Shown here: positions 17,878 through 26,527 of the stretch, piece by piece
Position numbering within the stretch: the first letter of the stretch is position 1
Layout of the letters: each line of letters begins with the position of its first letter
DNA from: Agromyces sp. Soil535
Lineage (GTDB): Bacteria; Actinomycetota; Actinomycetes; Actinomycetales; Microbacteriaceae
Length of the DNA stretch: 64,000 bases
Direction of reading: 5' to 3'
Assembly (NCBI RefSeq): GCF_001428255.1
Contig: NZ_LMRW01000001.1
Coordinates: forward strand, 560,504 to 624,503
The notes under the pieces: generated by a model
Told to the model about the DNA's origin: nothing
The model's database searches: none
What the model saw: the letters and a program-made list of their open reading frames with translations, nothing else
Made by a program: the position numbers and the translations under genes

Positions 17878-18770
17878 GCACCACCGACACCACCACCCCG
17901 ACCGATACCGTTGCACGCCTGGAGACCTATGGCATCGCCGTCATCGGCGCGAGCGGCAAGATGGGCATGCGCGTCTCCGACAACCTCGTGAAGACCGACC
18001 ACGCGGTCTTCTACAGCGAGAACTCGCCAGCGGGCCAGGAGCGCGTGCGCGCCGCCGGCCGCGAGCTCACCGAGACGCCGGATGCCGTGCGCGACGCCGA
18101 CATCGTCGTGCTCGCGGTGCCCGACCTCGCGCTCGGACCGGTGACGGCCGACATCGTGCCGCAGCTGAAGCCCGGCGCGATCGTGCTCACGCTCGACCCG
18201 GCGGCCGCGTACGCCGGCCTGCTCACGACGCGCGACGACGTGATCCAGGCGGTCGCGCACCCGTGCCATCCGTCGATCTTCCTGCAGCGCACCACCCCCG
18301 AGGAGTACGCGGACACGTTCGGCGGCATCGCCGCCCCGCAGGACGCGATCGCCGCGATCGAGTCCGACGACCCGGCCAAGCAGGCCATCGTCGAGGCGAC
18401 CGTACGGGCGATCTACGCCCCCGTCATCGACGTGCACTGGGTCACGATCAAGCAGCTCGCCCAGCTCGAGCCCACTCTCGTCGAGACGATCGCGTGCATG
18501 GTCGGCGCGCTCCTGAAGGAGGCGCTCGACGAGGCCGTGAACACCATGGGCGTGCCCGAGGCCGCCGCCCGGTCGATCCTGCTCGGCCACACCCAGGTCG
18601 CCCTGGCGAACGGCCTGCGAGGCGACAACCCGTTCAGCGACGCGTGCCTCATCGCGATGGACTACGGCAAGGAGTCGATCATCAAGGACGACTGGAAGAA
18701 GGTCTTCCGCGACGACGAGCTCGACAAGAACCTCGCCCGCATGCTGCACCTCGACAGGATCGAGCGCTGA
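17874..18770 (+). CDS. apnO: Probable D-apionate oxidoisomerase (ApnO family)
   Basis: A 298-residue NAD-dependent protein. A Rossmann motif at residues 21-31 (IAVIGASGKMG) is followed by VLAVPDLALGPV and, after about residue 160, a helical 6-phosphogluconate-dehydrogenase-like C-terminal domain with VTIKQLAQLEPTLVET and MDYGKESIIKDDWKKVF. ApnO oxidises D-apionate and shifts the carboxyl group to give 3-oxo-isoapionate, the substrate of OiaC encoded just upstream. ATG overlaps the oiaC stop. Last gene of the operon; only 3 bases separate it from the convergent GH13 gene. Confidence 0.75.
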   Translation: MSTTDTTTPTDTVARLETYGIAVIGASGKMGMRVSDNLVKTDHAVFYSENSPAGQERVRAAGRELTETPDAVRDADIVVLAVPDLALGPVTADIVPQLKPGAIVLTLDPAAAYAGLLTTRDDVIQAVAHPCHPSIFLQRTTPEEYADTFGGIAAPQDAIAAIESDDPAKQAIVEATVRAIYAPVIDVHWVTIKQLAQLEPTLVETIACMVGALLKEALDEAVNTMGVPEAAARSILLGHTQVALANGLRGDNPFSDACLIAMDYGKESIIKDDWKKVFRDDELDKNLARMLHLDRIER

Positions 18771-18773
18771 CCG

Positions 18774-20438
18774 TCATATCGGGGCGGGAGACTCGTCCGG
18801 TGCGATCCAGGCTGTCGCTCCCGCTGGGAGCAGATCGCCGTTCAAGGGTTCGCTCGAAAGCATGACGGTGCCCGGGGGCAGCGTCACGGCCGTGAGGTTG
18901 AAGTTGGTCACGGACTCCCACGACGCGGTTCGTGCGAAGTGCAGCACGCCGTGCTCAGAAGGCAGGAAGGTGAGGTCCTCGTTGACCGCAAGGCGTCCGC
19001 GCAGACTGATCGCCGCCCGGTACATCGAGAGCGTGGAGTGCGGATCATCGTCTTCGACGTCCACGGCGTAGTCGGCGAACCACCGGGGCTGTGGAAGGTG
19101 AGACGCACCCGGCCCGAATCCGAAGGCTGCGCCGTCAGCGGTCCAGGGCAGTGGGACGCGGCATCCGTCTCGCCCCTTCAGTTCGCCGCTGCTTCGCACC
19201 CAGATGGGGTCCTGGAGGCGATCGATCGGGATGTCGGCCACCTCGGGAAGCCCGAGCTCTTCCCCCTGATACAGATATGCGGAACCCGGAAGGGCGAGCA
19301 TGAGCAGCGTGGCCGCCCGTGCCCGACGGCTCCCCAGGTCAGGATCGAGCAGTGTGGGATCCGCGCCGCGGGCCAACCAGGTGGTCGGTTCGACGCCCTC
19401 GGCAAGTCCGTACCGAGTGGCATGGCGGACGTTGTCGTGATTCGACAGCACCCACGTCGACGAGGTACCCGCTTCACGGGCATGGGTCAGACTGCTCTCG
19501 ATTGCTGCGTGGTACTCGTCACGGCTCCAGTAACTATTCAGCAGGTCGAAGTTGAACGCCTGGTGGAGTTCGTCCGATCGGGTGTAGAGCACGCGGCGAG
19601 GTGCGGAGACGACCGCCTCCGCGACAGCCACGCGCGGCGGATCGTACTCATCGAAGATGCGACGCCAATCGCGGTAGACGTCGTGGACCTCGTTCCGGTC
19701 GAACAGCACGTCGTCGCCGGTGGGCGGATTGTCGAAGTCCACGAAGACGGGCTTGCTCCGAAGCGGCTCGCTCAGATCTTTGACGAGCGCGTGCGCCACA
19801 TCGATCCGGAAGCCGTCTACGCCGCGGTCCGCCCAGAATCGGAGCGTGCCCCTGAAGTACTCACGCACGTCTTCGTTGTCCCAGTTGTAGTCGGGCTGCT
19901 CCGGTGCGAAGAGGTGGAGGTACCACTGGCCGGGTGTGCCATCGGCGTTTCGAGTGCGTGTCCATGCCGACGGACCGAAGTGCGATGGCCAGTCCGATGG
20001 AGGGAGCGCTCCGGACTGGCCGCGGCCGTCCCGGAAGATGAAACGGTCTCGAGCGGGGGAGCCGGGTTCGGCCTCCATCGCTTCTCGGAACCATGCGCTT
20101 CTGGTTGAGGAGTGGTTGGGCACGATGTCGACGAAGAGCTTGATGTCCTCGCGGTGGAGCGCAGTGACGAGCTCGTCGAAGTCGTCGAGCGAACCGAGCA
20201 GCGGGTCGACATCGCGGTGGTCGTCGACGTCGTATCCGCCATCGGCGAGCTGCGACGGGTAGAACGGACTGAGCCAGACCGCGTCGACGCCGAGTGACGC
20301 CAGGTAGGGCGTGCGGGAGGTGATTCCGGCGAGATCGCCGATTCCGTCGCCGTTCGCGTCGGCGAACGATCGTGGATAGACCTGGTAGACGACGGCCTGT
20401 CGCCACCATGAATCCCCGCCGATCCGATCGGGCCTCAT
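18774..20438 (-). CDS. GH13 alpha-glucosidase (oligo-1,6-glucosidase/sucrose-hydrolase type)
   Basis: A 554-residue cytoplasmic glycoside hydrolase. N-terminal WWRQAVVYQVYPRSFADANGDGIGDL, the nucleophile region GFRIDVAHAL, an acid/base region VAVAEAVVS, and the transition-state Asp in LSNHDNVRHA identify GH13 of the alpha-glucosidase group. The start at ATG 20438 is chosen because it forms an ATGA overlap with the LacI stop; a longer in-frame reading to 20510 would run into the regulator gene. It probably hydrolyses an imported alpha-glucoside. The GH32-like partner across the divergent promoter suggests a sucrose- or fructan-like oligosaccharide. Confidence 0.9.
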   Translation of the reverse strand: MRPDRIGGDSWWRQAVVYQVYPRSFADANGDGIGDLAGITSRTPYLASLGVDAVWLSPFYPSQLADGGYDVDDHRDVDPLLGSLDDFDELVTALHREDIKLFVDIVPNHSSTRSAWFREAMEAEPGSPARDRFIFRDGRGQSGALPPSDWPSHFGPSAWTRTRNADGTPGQWYLHLFAPEQPDYNWDNEDVREYFRGTLRFWADRGVDGFRIDVAHALVKDLSEPLRSKPVFVDFDNPPTGDDVLFDRNEVHDVYRDWRRIFDEYDPPRVAVAEAVVSAPRRVLYTRSDELHQAFNFDLLNSYWSRDEYHAAIESSLTHAREAGTSSTWVLSNHDNVRHATRYGLAEGVEPTTWLARGADPTLLDPDLGSRRARAATLLMLALPGSAYLYQGEELGLPEVADIPIDRLQDPIWVRSSGELKGRDGCRVPLPWTADGAAFGFGPGASHLPQPRWFADYAVDVEDDDPHSTLSMYRAAISLRGRLAVNEDLTFLPSEHGVLHFARTASWESVTNFNLTAVTLPPGTVMLSSEPLNGDLLPAGATAWIAPDESPAPI

Positions 20439-21478
20439 CCTTCGGCGACCTCTTCCGAGCGTGATGGGAGTCGGGCCGTGCTTCCCCGGAGCACGAGCGT
20501 CCCGGCCCACAGCGGGTCTTCCTCCGGGAGGCCGAGTTCGCCGATCCTGTTGATCAGTTGGCGCGCGGCCGTCGCGCCGATCTGCTCGGCAGGCGGGCTG
20601 ACGGTGGTGAGGGCGGGCGAGGTTGCAGCGGCGAAGCTGTTCGACGTGTCGATCGACACGACGGACAGTTCGTCGGGGATCCGACGACCGCCTTCCCCCG
20701 CCGCCGCCAGGACCCCGAGGGTGGCCTCGATGTTCATCGTCACGAGTCCGGAGATGGTCGGCTCACGCACGAGCTCCTCCATCATGAGTCTGCGCCCAGC
20801 CTCCACCGTCGATTCGCAGTAGAAGACCCGGGCATCGAGACCACGGGCGTTCGTCGCCGTCACGAATGCCCGTTCGGCCCTGATCGTCGCGCCGAACCTG
20901 CTCTCATGGACATGCGGCGACCCGTTGAGCAAGCCGAGGTGTCGGTGCCCGAGCTCGGTGAGGTGCTCGACCGCGATGTCGACGGCCTCGTCGAAGTTCC
21001 GGTCGGAGTAGGCCAGCGGCGGCGTGTCCTGAGCGGCTCTTCCGATGAGACCGACCGGGATGCCGGCTGCATCCAGGAATCCGATGCGCTCATCCTCGAG
21101 ACGCACCTCCATGAGGAGCACGCCGTCGATGAGGCCGGACTGGTGCATGGTGCGTACCTCGTTGAGGTCGTGGTCCTCCGTGGGGAACATCAGCACGTGG
21201 TAGCCGAGCGGCCGCGCTGCGCTCGCCGCACCCAGGACGTACTCGAGATCGGCGTTCGAGACGCCACGCTCATGCGTGGGGAAGAGCAGCGCGATGATGG
21301 TGCTCTTTCCTCCCGCCAGCCCGCGCGCCATCGCATTCGGCCGATAGTCCAGCTCGCGCATCGCGGCGAACACCCGTTCCCTCGTCTCAGCCGAGATCGG
21401 ACGCTTGCCGCTGATGGCGTACGAGACCGCCGCCTCCGACACCCCTGCGAGGCGGGCGACGTCTGCTCGTGTGGCCAT
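20435..21478 (-). CDS. LacI-family repressor of the GH13/ABC/GH32-like locus
   Basis: A 347-residue LacI regulator. The N-terminal HTH and hinge read ATRADVARLAGVSEAAVSYAISGKRPIS, followed by a periplasmic-binding-protein-like effector domain (about 60-335). ATG 21478 follows GGAAGG at normal spacing; an upstream in-frame start at 21511 lacks one. It diverges from the ABC transporter operon and shares an operon with the GH13 gene. Two perfect palindromes TTGACGCGCGTCAA in the divergent gap are its probable operators, giving autoregulation and control of transport. Confidence 0.92.
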   Translation of the reverse strand: MATRADVARLAGVSEAAVSYAISGKRPISAETRERVFAAMRELDYRPNAMARGLAGGKSTIIALLFPTHERGVSNADLEYVLGAASAARPLGYHVLMFPTEDHDLNEVRTMHQSGLIDGVLLMEVRLEDERIGFLDAAGIPVGLIGRAAQDTPPLAYSDRNFDEAVDIAVEHLTELGHRHLGLLNGSPHVHESRFGATIRAERAFVTATNARGLDARVFYCESTVEAGRRLMMEELVREPTISGLVTMNIEATLGVLAAAGEGGRRIPDELSVVSIDTSNSFAAATSPALTTVSPPAEQIGATAARQLINRIGELGLPEEDPLWAGTLVLRGSTARLPSRSEEVAEG

Positions 21479-21562
21479 GGTTGTCCTTCCGCGTATCCGG
21501 GACGCGCGCATGCTCGGGATGAGGTCGAGTGGCGTCCGTTATCGTTCCGTGACCATTCCGAG

Positions 21563-21619
21563 TTGACGCGCGTCAATGCCATCAGGCTATCATTACAGGA
21601 ACTCATTGACGCGCGTCAA
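21563..21619. promoter_or_regulatory. Paired LacI operators and divergent promoters
   Basis: Two identical perfect 14-bp palindromes, TTGACGCGCGTCAA, at 21563-21576 and 21606-21619 (centres 43 bp apart). Each begins with TTGACG, a good -35 hexamer. On the minus strand TTGACG (21619-21614) with an 18-bp spacer leads to TAATGA; on the plus strand TTGACG (21563) with a 19-bp spacer leads to TATCAT. The repressor would thus cover both promoters. Confidence 0.75.
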
Positions 21620-21746
21620 CGCGAAGCCGTGTTGGGCACGAAGATGAACGGCGCAACGGGAACCCGATTCGCCACCTCCCATCGCAGGTGATGGTGAGGA
21701 AGCTGGCTTCGCTTGGCGCGAAGCCATAGTCGCTAGGAGAATGAGC

Positions 21747-23093
21747 GTGAGCAACGGAGCAACAGGGCCCTATCGCGAGGGTCGTCGCATGAACTTCTGG
21801 GGAGCCGCAGCAGCGGTCACGGCCGTCGCCGTGACGCTGTCTGGCTGCGCGGCCGGTTCTTCAGGCGGCGCTTCCGGTGACGGAACCGGAACCATCACGG
21901 TGTGGGCGCAGGAGGGTCAAGCCGGCGAGGTCCAGGCCGCCAAGGACGAGGTGGCGGCCTTCAACGACTCGCAGAGCGATGTCGTCGCCGAGCTGACCTT
22001 GATCCCGCAGGCCAGCTACGGGCAGACCCTCGCCTCCACCAAGGCGGACGCTCTTCCCGACGTGTTCGAGTTCGACGGAGAGACGCTCGGCTCGCTCGTG
22101 TACGCGAACAAGCTCATGCCACTCGATGGGCTCGTGGACGAGGCCGTCGTCGACAACCAGCTGCCGTCGATCGTGGCGGAGGGAACGTACGTCGATGGAA
22201 GCCTGTACTCCGTCTCCCAGTACGACTCCGGGCTCGCGCTCTACGGCAACCGGAGCATGCTCGAAGCGGCTGGGATCACCGACACCCCGACCACCGTCGA
22301 CGACGCGTGGACGGTCGACGAGTTCGAGGATGCGGTCGTCGCACTCGGCGCCAAGAGCCCGGAGGGCAAGGGGCTCGACATCAAGGAGCAGTACCAGGGC
22401 ACGTGGCCCGGCTACGCGTTCACTCCAGTGGTCGCGTCGGCGGGCCAGCCACTCGTGAAGGACGGCAGCGCCGACGGCGCACTGAACGACCCGGCGGTCG
22501 TCGATGCACTCTCCCGCTTCGCCACCTGGCGGGAGTACGTCGACCCGAACGCCGACGACAAGGCGTTCACCGGTGGCAGGGTCGGTCTGTCCTGGGTGGG
22601 TCACTGGACGTACAACGACTATGCCGCGGCCCTCGGTGACGACCTCGTGGTCATCCCCCTGCCTGACTTCGGGAACGGCACGAAGAGTGGTCAGGGATCC
22701 CACAGCTGGGGCATCGGCTCCAAGTCGGAGCGTTCGGCATCGGCCGCGAAGTTCCTCGAGTTCATCATGTCCGATGATTCGATCGGCGACATCACGGCGG
22801 CGAACGGCGCGGTTCCCGCCACGCAGACCGCGATCGCAGCCAGTGAGCTCTACGCGCCCGGCGGTCCTCTCGCCCTGTACACGGATCAGCTTGCGCTGAC
22901 CTGCGGTGCCGACGACCCGACGCCGGATTGCGTCACCGTTCCGCGCACGATCAGCCCCGCCTGGCCGGTCATCAACAGCGCGTTCAGCGAGGCGTTCTGG
23001 GCGATCTACGGAGGCGCCGATGCCCAGGAGGAGCTCGACAAGGCGGTGAAGACCATCGACCAGGACTACGAGGACAACGCCGGATACGAGTAG
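21747..23093 (+). CDS. ABC sugar transporter, substrate-binding lipoprotein
   Basis: A solute-binding protein of about 448 residues from the carbohydrate uptake (CUT1) family. A signal peptide with lipobox LSGC (Cys at about residue 34) is followed by a Gly/Ser linker and a mature domain beginning TITVWAQEGQAGEV. GTG 21747 is chosen because AGGAG ends 7 bases upstream; the ATG at 21741 is too close to it. It delivers an oligosaccharide to the two permeases downstream. No ATPase gene is present, so a shared MsiK-like ATPase encoded elsewhere is expected. Confidence 0.93.
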   Translation: MSNGATGPYREGRRMNFWGAAAAVTAVAVTLSGCAAGSSGGASGDGTGTITVWAQEGQAGEVQAAKDEVAAFNDSQSDVVAELTLIPQASYGQTLASTKADALPDVFEFDGETLGSLVYANKLMPLDGLVDEAVVDNQLPSIVAEGTYVDGSLYSVSQYDSGLALYGNRSMLEAAGITDTPTTVDDAWTVDEFEDAVVALGAKSPEGKGLDIKEQYQGTWPGYAFTPVVASAGQPLVKDGSADGALNDPAVVDALSRFATWREYVDPNADDKAFTGGRVGLSWVGHWTYNDYAAALGDDLVVIPLPDFGNGTKSGQGSHSWGIGSKSERSASAAKFLEFIMSDDSIGDITAANGAVPATQTAIAASELYAPGGPLALYTDQLALTCGADDPTPDCVTVPRTISPAWPVINSAFSEAFWAIYGGADAQEELDKAVKTIDQDYEDNAGYE

Positions 23094-23117
23094 TCCTCGA
23101 GCGTCCACCCGTCAGTC

Positions 23118-23161
23118 GGGGCGGGAGACCGAGCCGGCCATGCGCTGGCTCCTCCCGCCCC
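23118..23161 (+). terminator. GC-rich intercistronic hairpin after the binding-protein gene
   Basis: GGGGCGGGAG (23118-23127) pairs perfectly with CTCCCGCCCC (23152-23161), with an inner GAGCC/GGCTC stem (23131-23135 / 23147-23151). There is no T-run. Such hairpins commonly cause partial termination or protect the upstream mRNA, giving more binding protein than permease. Confidence 0.65.
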
Positions 23162-23194
23162 ATCGACCCACACACGTCCCTAATGGAGAAGACA

Positions 23195-24139
23195 ATGGTG
23201 TTATCCGCTCCGACGAATCAGCGGCGCCGCCCGGCCGTTCGCTTCGGCTATGACAACGCGGCCGGGGTGCTCTTCAGCCTCCCGGCGGTCCTGCTCCTGA
23301 TCGGCTTCGTCGTCGTGCCGTTCATCATGGCGTTCGTGTTGTCGATGCAGATCGTGCGACTCGATGCTGCTCGCCCTCCCATCTGGGTCGGCCTCGAGCA
23401 ATACCGAAGGATCCTGTTCGATCCCGACTTCAGCCCGATCTTCTGGCGAAGCCTGCTGAACAACCTGACCTTCGCGCTCATCGTGGTGCCAGTGCAGACG
23501 GCGCTGGCGGTGGCCCTCGCCGTGCTGCTCAACCAGAAGCTCCGCGGCATCGCGTTCTTCCGGACCTTCTTCTTCCTCCCCGTGGTGTTCCCCATGGCCC
23601 TCGTCGCGGTCGTGTGGACGCTCATCTTCTCCCGCGACAGCCTCGGCCTGCTCAACGGATTCCTCAGCTGGATCTCATTCGGGGCGATCCCGCCGCAGGA
23701 CTGGCTCGGCAATCCGGCGCTCGCACTCATCTCCATCGCGATCATGTCCATCTGGGCGGGCGTCGGCTTCCAGATGGTCATCGTCCTGGCGGGCCTGCAG
23801 GAGATCCCGCCCGAGCTCTATGAAGCCGCATCCATCGACAAGGCGTCCAAATGGCAGCAGTTCCTGCACGTGACGCTTCCAGGTCTCCGCAACACGCTCG
23901 TCTTCGTGATCATGATCACCACGATCTTCTCGCTCCGACTCTTCGATCAGGTCTACATCATGACGAGCGGCGGTCCCGACGACTCGACGACGACCGTGAT
24001 GTACCAGGCGGTGACGTCGGCGTTCGTCGAGAACAACGTCGGTCGCGGCTCTGCCATGACCGTCATCTTCGTCCTGATCATCATCGCCATCACGTTGATC
24101 CAGCGCCGGATCCTCCGACAGGACACACAGATCTCATGA
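23195..24139 (+). CDS. ABC sugar transporter permease (MalF-like)
   Basis: A 314-residue membrane protein with six predicted helices, beginning after a short basic N-terminus (RRRPAVRFGYDNAAG). The EAA loop that contacts the ATPase reads PPELYEAASIDKASKWQQFLHVTLP. ATG 23195 follows GGAGAA, an adequate ribosome site; upstream in-frame ATG 23183 is an alternative. Its stop overlaps the next permease gene by 4 bases (ATGA). Works with the preceding lipoprotein as a CUT1 importer. Confidence 0.92.
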   Translation: MVLSAPTNQRRRPAVRFGYDNAAGVLFSLPAVLLLIGFVVVPFIMAFVLSMQIVRLDAARPPIWVGLEQYRRILFDPDFSPIFWRSLLNNLTFALIVVPVQTALAVALAVLLNQKLRGIAFFRTFFFLPVVFPMALVAVVWTLIFSRDSLGLLNGFLSWISFGAIPPQDWLGNPALALISIAIMSIWAGVGFQMVIVLAGLQEIPPELYEAASIDKASKWQQFLHVTLPGLRNTLVFVIMITTIFSLRLFDQVYIMTSGGPDDSTTTVMYQAVTSAFVENNVGRGSAMTVIFVLIIIAITLIQRRILRQDTQIS

Positions 24140-25053
24140 GCACCTCACTTCGCGAACCCACCCTCACCGGAAGCCTGCCCGCATCGACAGCCAGTGCCGA
24201 CGGTCACTCCCGCAGGAAGCCCAGGCGGGCACTGACGACCGGCGCGAAGTACGCCGTTCTCGTGACCGTCACGGCACTGTTCTTCGCTCCGATCGCCTAC
24301 ATGCTCATCGGATCCTTCAAGCCCTCCGACGAAGTGCTCGACGGGCTCGGCGGGTTCCTTCCGGTCGACCTGTCGTTCGACAACTACCTCGGCGTCATCA
24401 CGAGGTTCGACAGTCCTGCCACCGGGTACTTCGCGAATTTCTACCTCACCTCCGCGATCGTCGCAGTCGTCGTCGTCGGAGGCGGCCTCGTCGTCAACTC
24501 GATGGCCGCCTATGCGTTGGCGCGGCTCCGCTGGAGAGGTCGGAACTCGGTGCTGATGCTGGTCATCATCCTCGTCATTCTGCCGTTCGAGGCGATCGCC
24601 GTTCCGCTCTACTACCTCATGAACGACTACCGGAACACCTACTTCGTGCAGTTCATCCCCTTCGTCGCGAGCGCGTTCTCGATCTTCCTCTTCTACACGT
24701 TCTTCATCGGCCTCCCGGCCGAGATCCAGGAGTCTGCGCGGCTCGACGGTGCCGGGCCGTGGCGTGTCTTCTGGCAGATCGTCGTTCCGATGTCGAAGCC
24801 GGTGTTCGCATCGGTGACCATCCTGAGCTTCCTGGCCGCGTGGTCATCGTTCCTGTTCCCCGTCATGATGATCGATCAGCCGCAGTACCGCCCGCTGCCA
24901 CTCGAGATCGCCGTGTTCAAGGCGCAGCCTCCCACCGACTGGGGCCAGATCTTCGCGTTCGGCGTGCTCCTCGTCATCCCGGTGGTGATCGTATTCCTGC
25001 TCTTCCAGCGCTGGTTCATCCAGAGCGTCGCGTCGTCGGCGATGAAGGGGTAG
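24136..25053 (+). CDS. ABC sugar transporter permease (MalG-like)
   Basis: A 305-residue inner-membrane protein with six predicted helices after a 35-residue hydrophilic basic N-terminus. The EAA loop reads LPAEIQESARLDGAGPWRVFWQIVVP, and the C-terminus ends with the FQRWFIQSVASSAMKG type of tail common in MalG relatives. It forms the transmembrane channel with the MalF-like partner encoded immediately upstream. The ATG is embedded in that gene's stop codon. Confidence 0.92.
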   Translation: MSTSLREPTLTGSLPASTASADGHSRRKPRRALTTGAKYAVLVTVTALFFAPIAYMLIGSFKPSDEVLDGLGGFLPVDLSFDNYLGVITRFDSPATGYFANFYLTSAIVAVVVVGGGLVVNSMAAYALARLRWRGRNSVLMLVIILVILPFEAIAVPLYYLMNDYRNTYFVQFIPFVASAFSIFLFYTFFIGLPAEIQESARLDGAGPWRVFWQIVVPMSKPVFASVTILSFLAAWSSFLFPVMMIDQPQYRPLPLEIAVFKAQPPTDWGQIFAFGVLLVIPVVIVFLLFQRWFIQSVASSAMKG

Positions 25054-25060
25054 GTGCGCT

Positions 25061-26023
25061 GTGACCTTCACGCTCGACAACCAATGGGTGTGGGACTTCT
25101 GGATCGCGGACGACGGCGTGATGTTCCACCTCTTCTACCTGCACGCCCCCAAGGAACTCGGCGACCCGCAGCTTCGTCACCGCAACGCTCGTGTCGGCCA
25201 TGCCACGTCGCTCGATCTCCACGATTGGGTCGACCTCGGCGTGGTGCTGGGGCCCGGGTCGCCAGGCGACTTCGACGAGACGGCGACCTGGACGGGCTGC
25301 GTCGTCAAGGGCGATGACGGAGTCTGGCGCATGTTCTACACCGGTTCGCGTTTCCTCTCCGCCGACTCGAACGCCAACGTCGAGACGATCGGCTCGGCGA
25401 CATCCGCCGACCTCCACCACTGGACCAAGGCACCGGGCCCGATCGCTGCAGCCGACCCGCGCTGGTACGAGACCCTCGGATCCTCGAGCTGGCCGGAAGA
25501 GGCATGGCGCGACCCGTGGGTCTTCCCCGACGCGTCCGGACACGGTTGGCACATGCTCATCACCGCTCGAAGCAACCGCGGCGACGAGGCCGACCGAGGC
25601 GTTATCGGCCACGCAACCTCCGACGAGCTCCAGGACTGGCAGGTCCACCCCCCGTTGACTGAGCCCGGCGCGGGGTTCGCACACCTCGAGGTTCCACAGG
25701 TGGCGACCATCGACGGACGCCACCTGCTGCTGTTCTCCTGCGACAGCGCCGCCTTGGCGGGCCGCCGAGCGACAGGCGAGTCAGGCGGCATCTGGGCTGT
25801 CGAGGTTCCCGCGCCGGCGGGACCCTACGACGTGGCGAATGCCAGGCTGCTCGCGTCCGAAGCGCTCTACAGCGGCCGCCTCGTCCAAGACCGGAGCGGC
25901 ACGTGGGTGATGCTCGCGTTCGAGAACGGCACCCGGGACGGGGAGTTCATCGGCGCCATCTCCGACCCGATCAGGATCGCGTGGGCGAAGGAGCCCGGCT
26001 CGATCCCGGTGATCGAGCGCTGA
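25061..26023 (+). CDS. Short GH32/GH68-like (beta-fructosidase clan) glycoside hydrolase
   Basis: A 320-residue five-bladed propeller protein. The first blade holds WDFW with a candidate nucleophile Asp, then ATWTGC, the RDP triad in AWRDPWVF and a candidate acid/base Glu in HLEVPQVA. These are the hallmarks of the GH-J clan (GH32/GH68) or close GH43-like relatives. The C-terminal beta-sandwich of true GH32 enzymes is missing, and no signal peptide is present, so it would act inside the cell on imported substrate. GTG 25061 lies 7 bases after the permease stop. A fructosyl-containing glucoside would explain its pairing with the GH13 enzyme. Confidence 0.75.
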   Translation: MTFTLDNQWVWDFWIADDGVMFHLFYLHAPKELGDPQLRHRNARVGHATSLDLHDWVDLGVVLGPGSPGDFDETATWTGCVVKGDDGVWRMFYTGSRFLSADSNANVETIGSATSADLHHWTKAPGPIAAADPRWYETLGSSSWPEEAWRDPWVFPDASGHGWHMLITARSNRGDEADRGVIGHATSDELQDWQVHPPLTEPGAGFAHLEVPQVATIDGRHLLLFSCDSAALAGRRATGESGGIWAVEVPAPAGPYDVANARLLASEALYSGRLVQDRSGTWVMLAFENGTRDGEFIGAISDPIRIAWAKEPGSIPVIER

Positions 26024-26044
26024 CCCCGGGCGTAGGCTGCCGAC

Positions 26045-26527
26045 ATGCCCGAAAACGACTCCGCAACGCACCCCGCATCGGATGTTGCGGGAGCGGCCGG
26101 AGCCATCCTCGCGGGGAATCGGTACCTGGTGCTGTCCACGTCTGACCGCGATGGCCGACCGTGGGCGACCCCGGTCTGGTTCGCGGTCGAGGGGGCCGAC
26201 CGGTTCCTCTGGCTGTCGCGCCCGGGATCTGCGCACTCGCGCAACATCGCCGCACGCCCCGAGGTCGCCGTCGTCGTGTTCGATTCGAGCGTCCCGCCAG
26301 GGCAGACGGCGGCGTTCTTCGCCAGCTGTCTCGCCGAGGAGGTGCCGCCCGACGTCGTGGAGGGAGCCGTCGCGGCGTACTCCGACGCCTCCGTCGCCGA
26401 CGGGCTCGAGCCGTGGACCGCGGAGATGATCTCGGCCCCATCCGAGTTCCGGCTCTACCGGGCGCGGGTGGTCGAGGCGTCCGTGTTGATGCCCGGCCGC
26501 GAGCGGGACTTCCGCACGCCGATGTAG
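26045..26527 (+). CDS. Pyridoxamine 5'-phosphate oxidase-like flavin/F420-binding protein
   Basis: A 160-residue split-barrel protein. The segments NRYLVLSTSDRDGRPWATPVWFA and FLWLSRPGSAHSRNIAARPEVAVVVFD are the usual first half of PNPOx-like domains, which bind FMN, F420 or heme. Substrate and cofactor are unknown; it may act as a small-molecule reductase. The last 73 bases overlap the 3' end of the convergent MFS gene. It lies 21 bases after the GH32-like gene but is functionally unrelated. Confidence 0.82.
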   Translation: MPENDSATHPASDVAGAAGAILAGNRYLVLSTSDRDGRPWATPVWFAVEGADRFLWLSRPGSAHSRNIAARPEVAVVVFDSSVPPGQTAAFFASCLAEEVPPDVVEGAVAAYSDASVADGLEPWTAEMISAPSEFRLYRARVVEASVLMPGRERDFRTPM

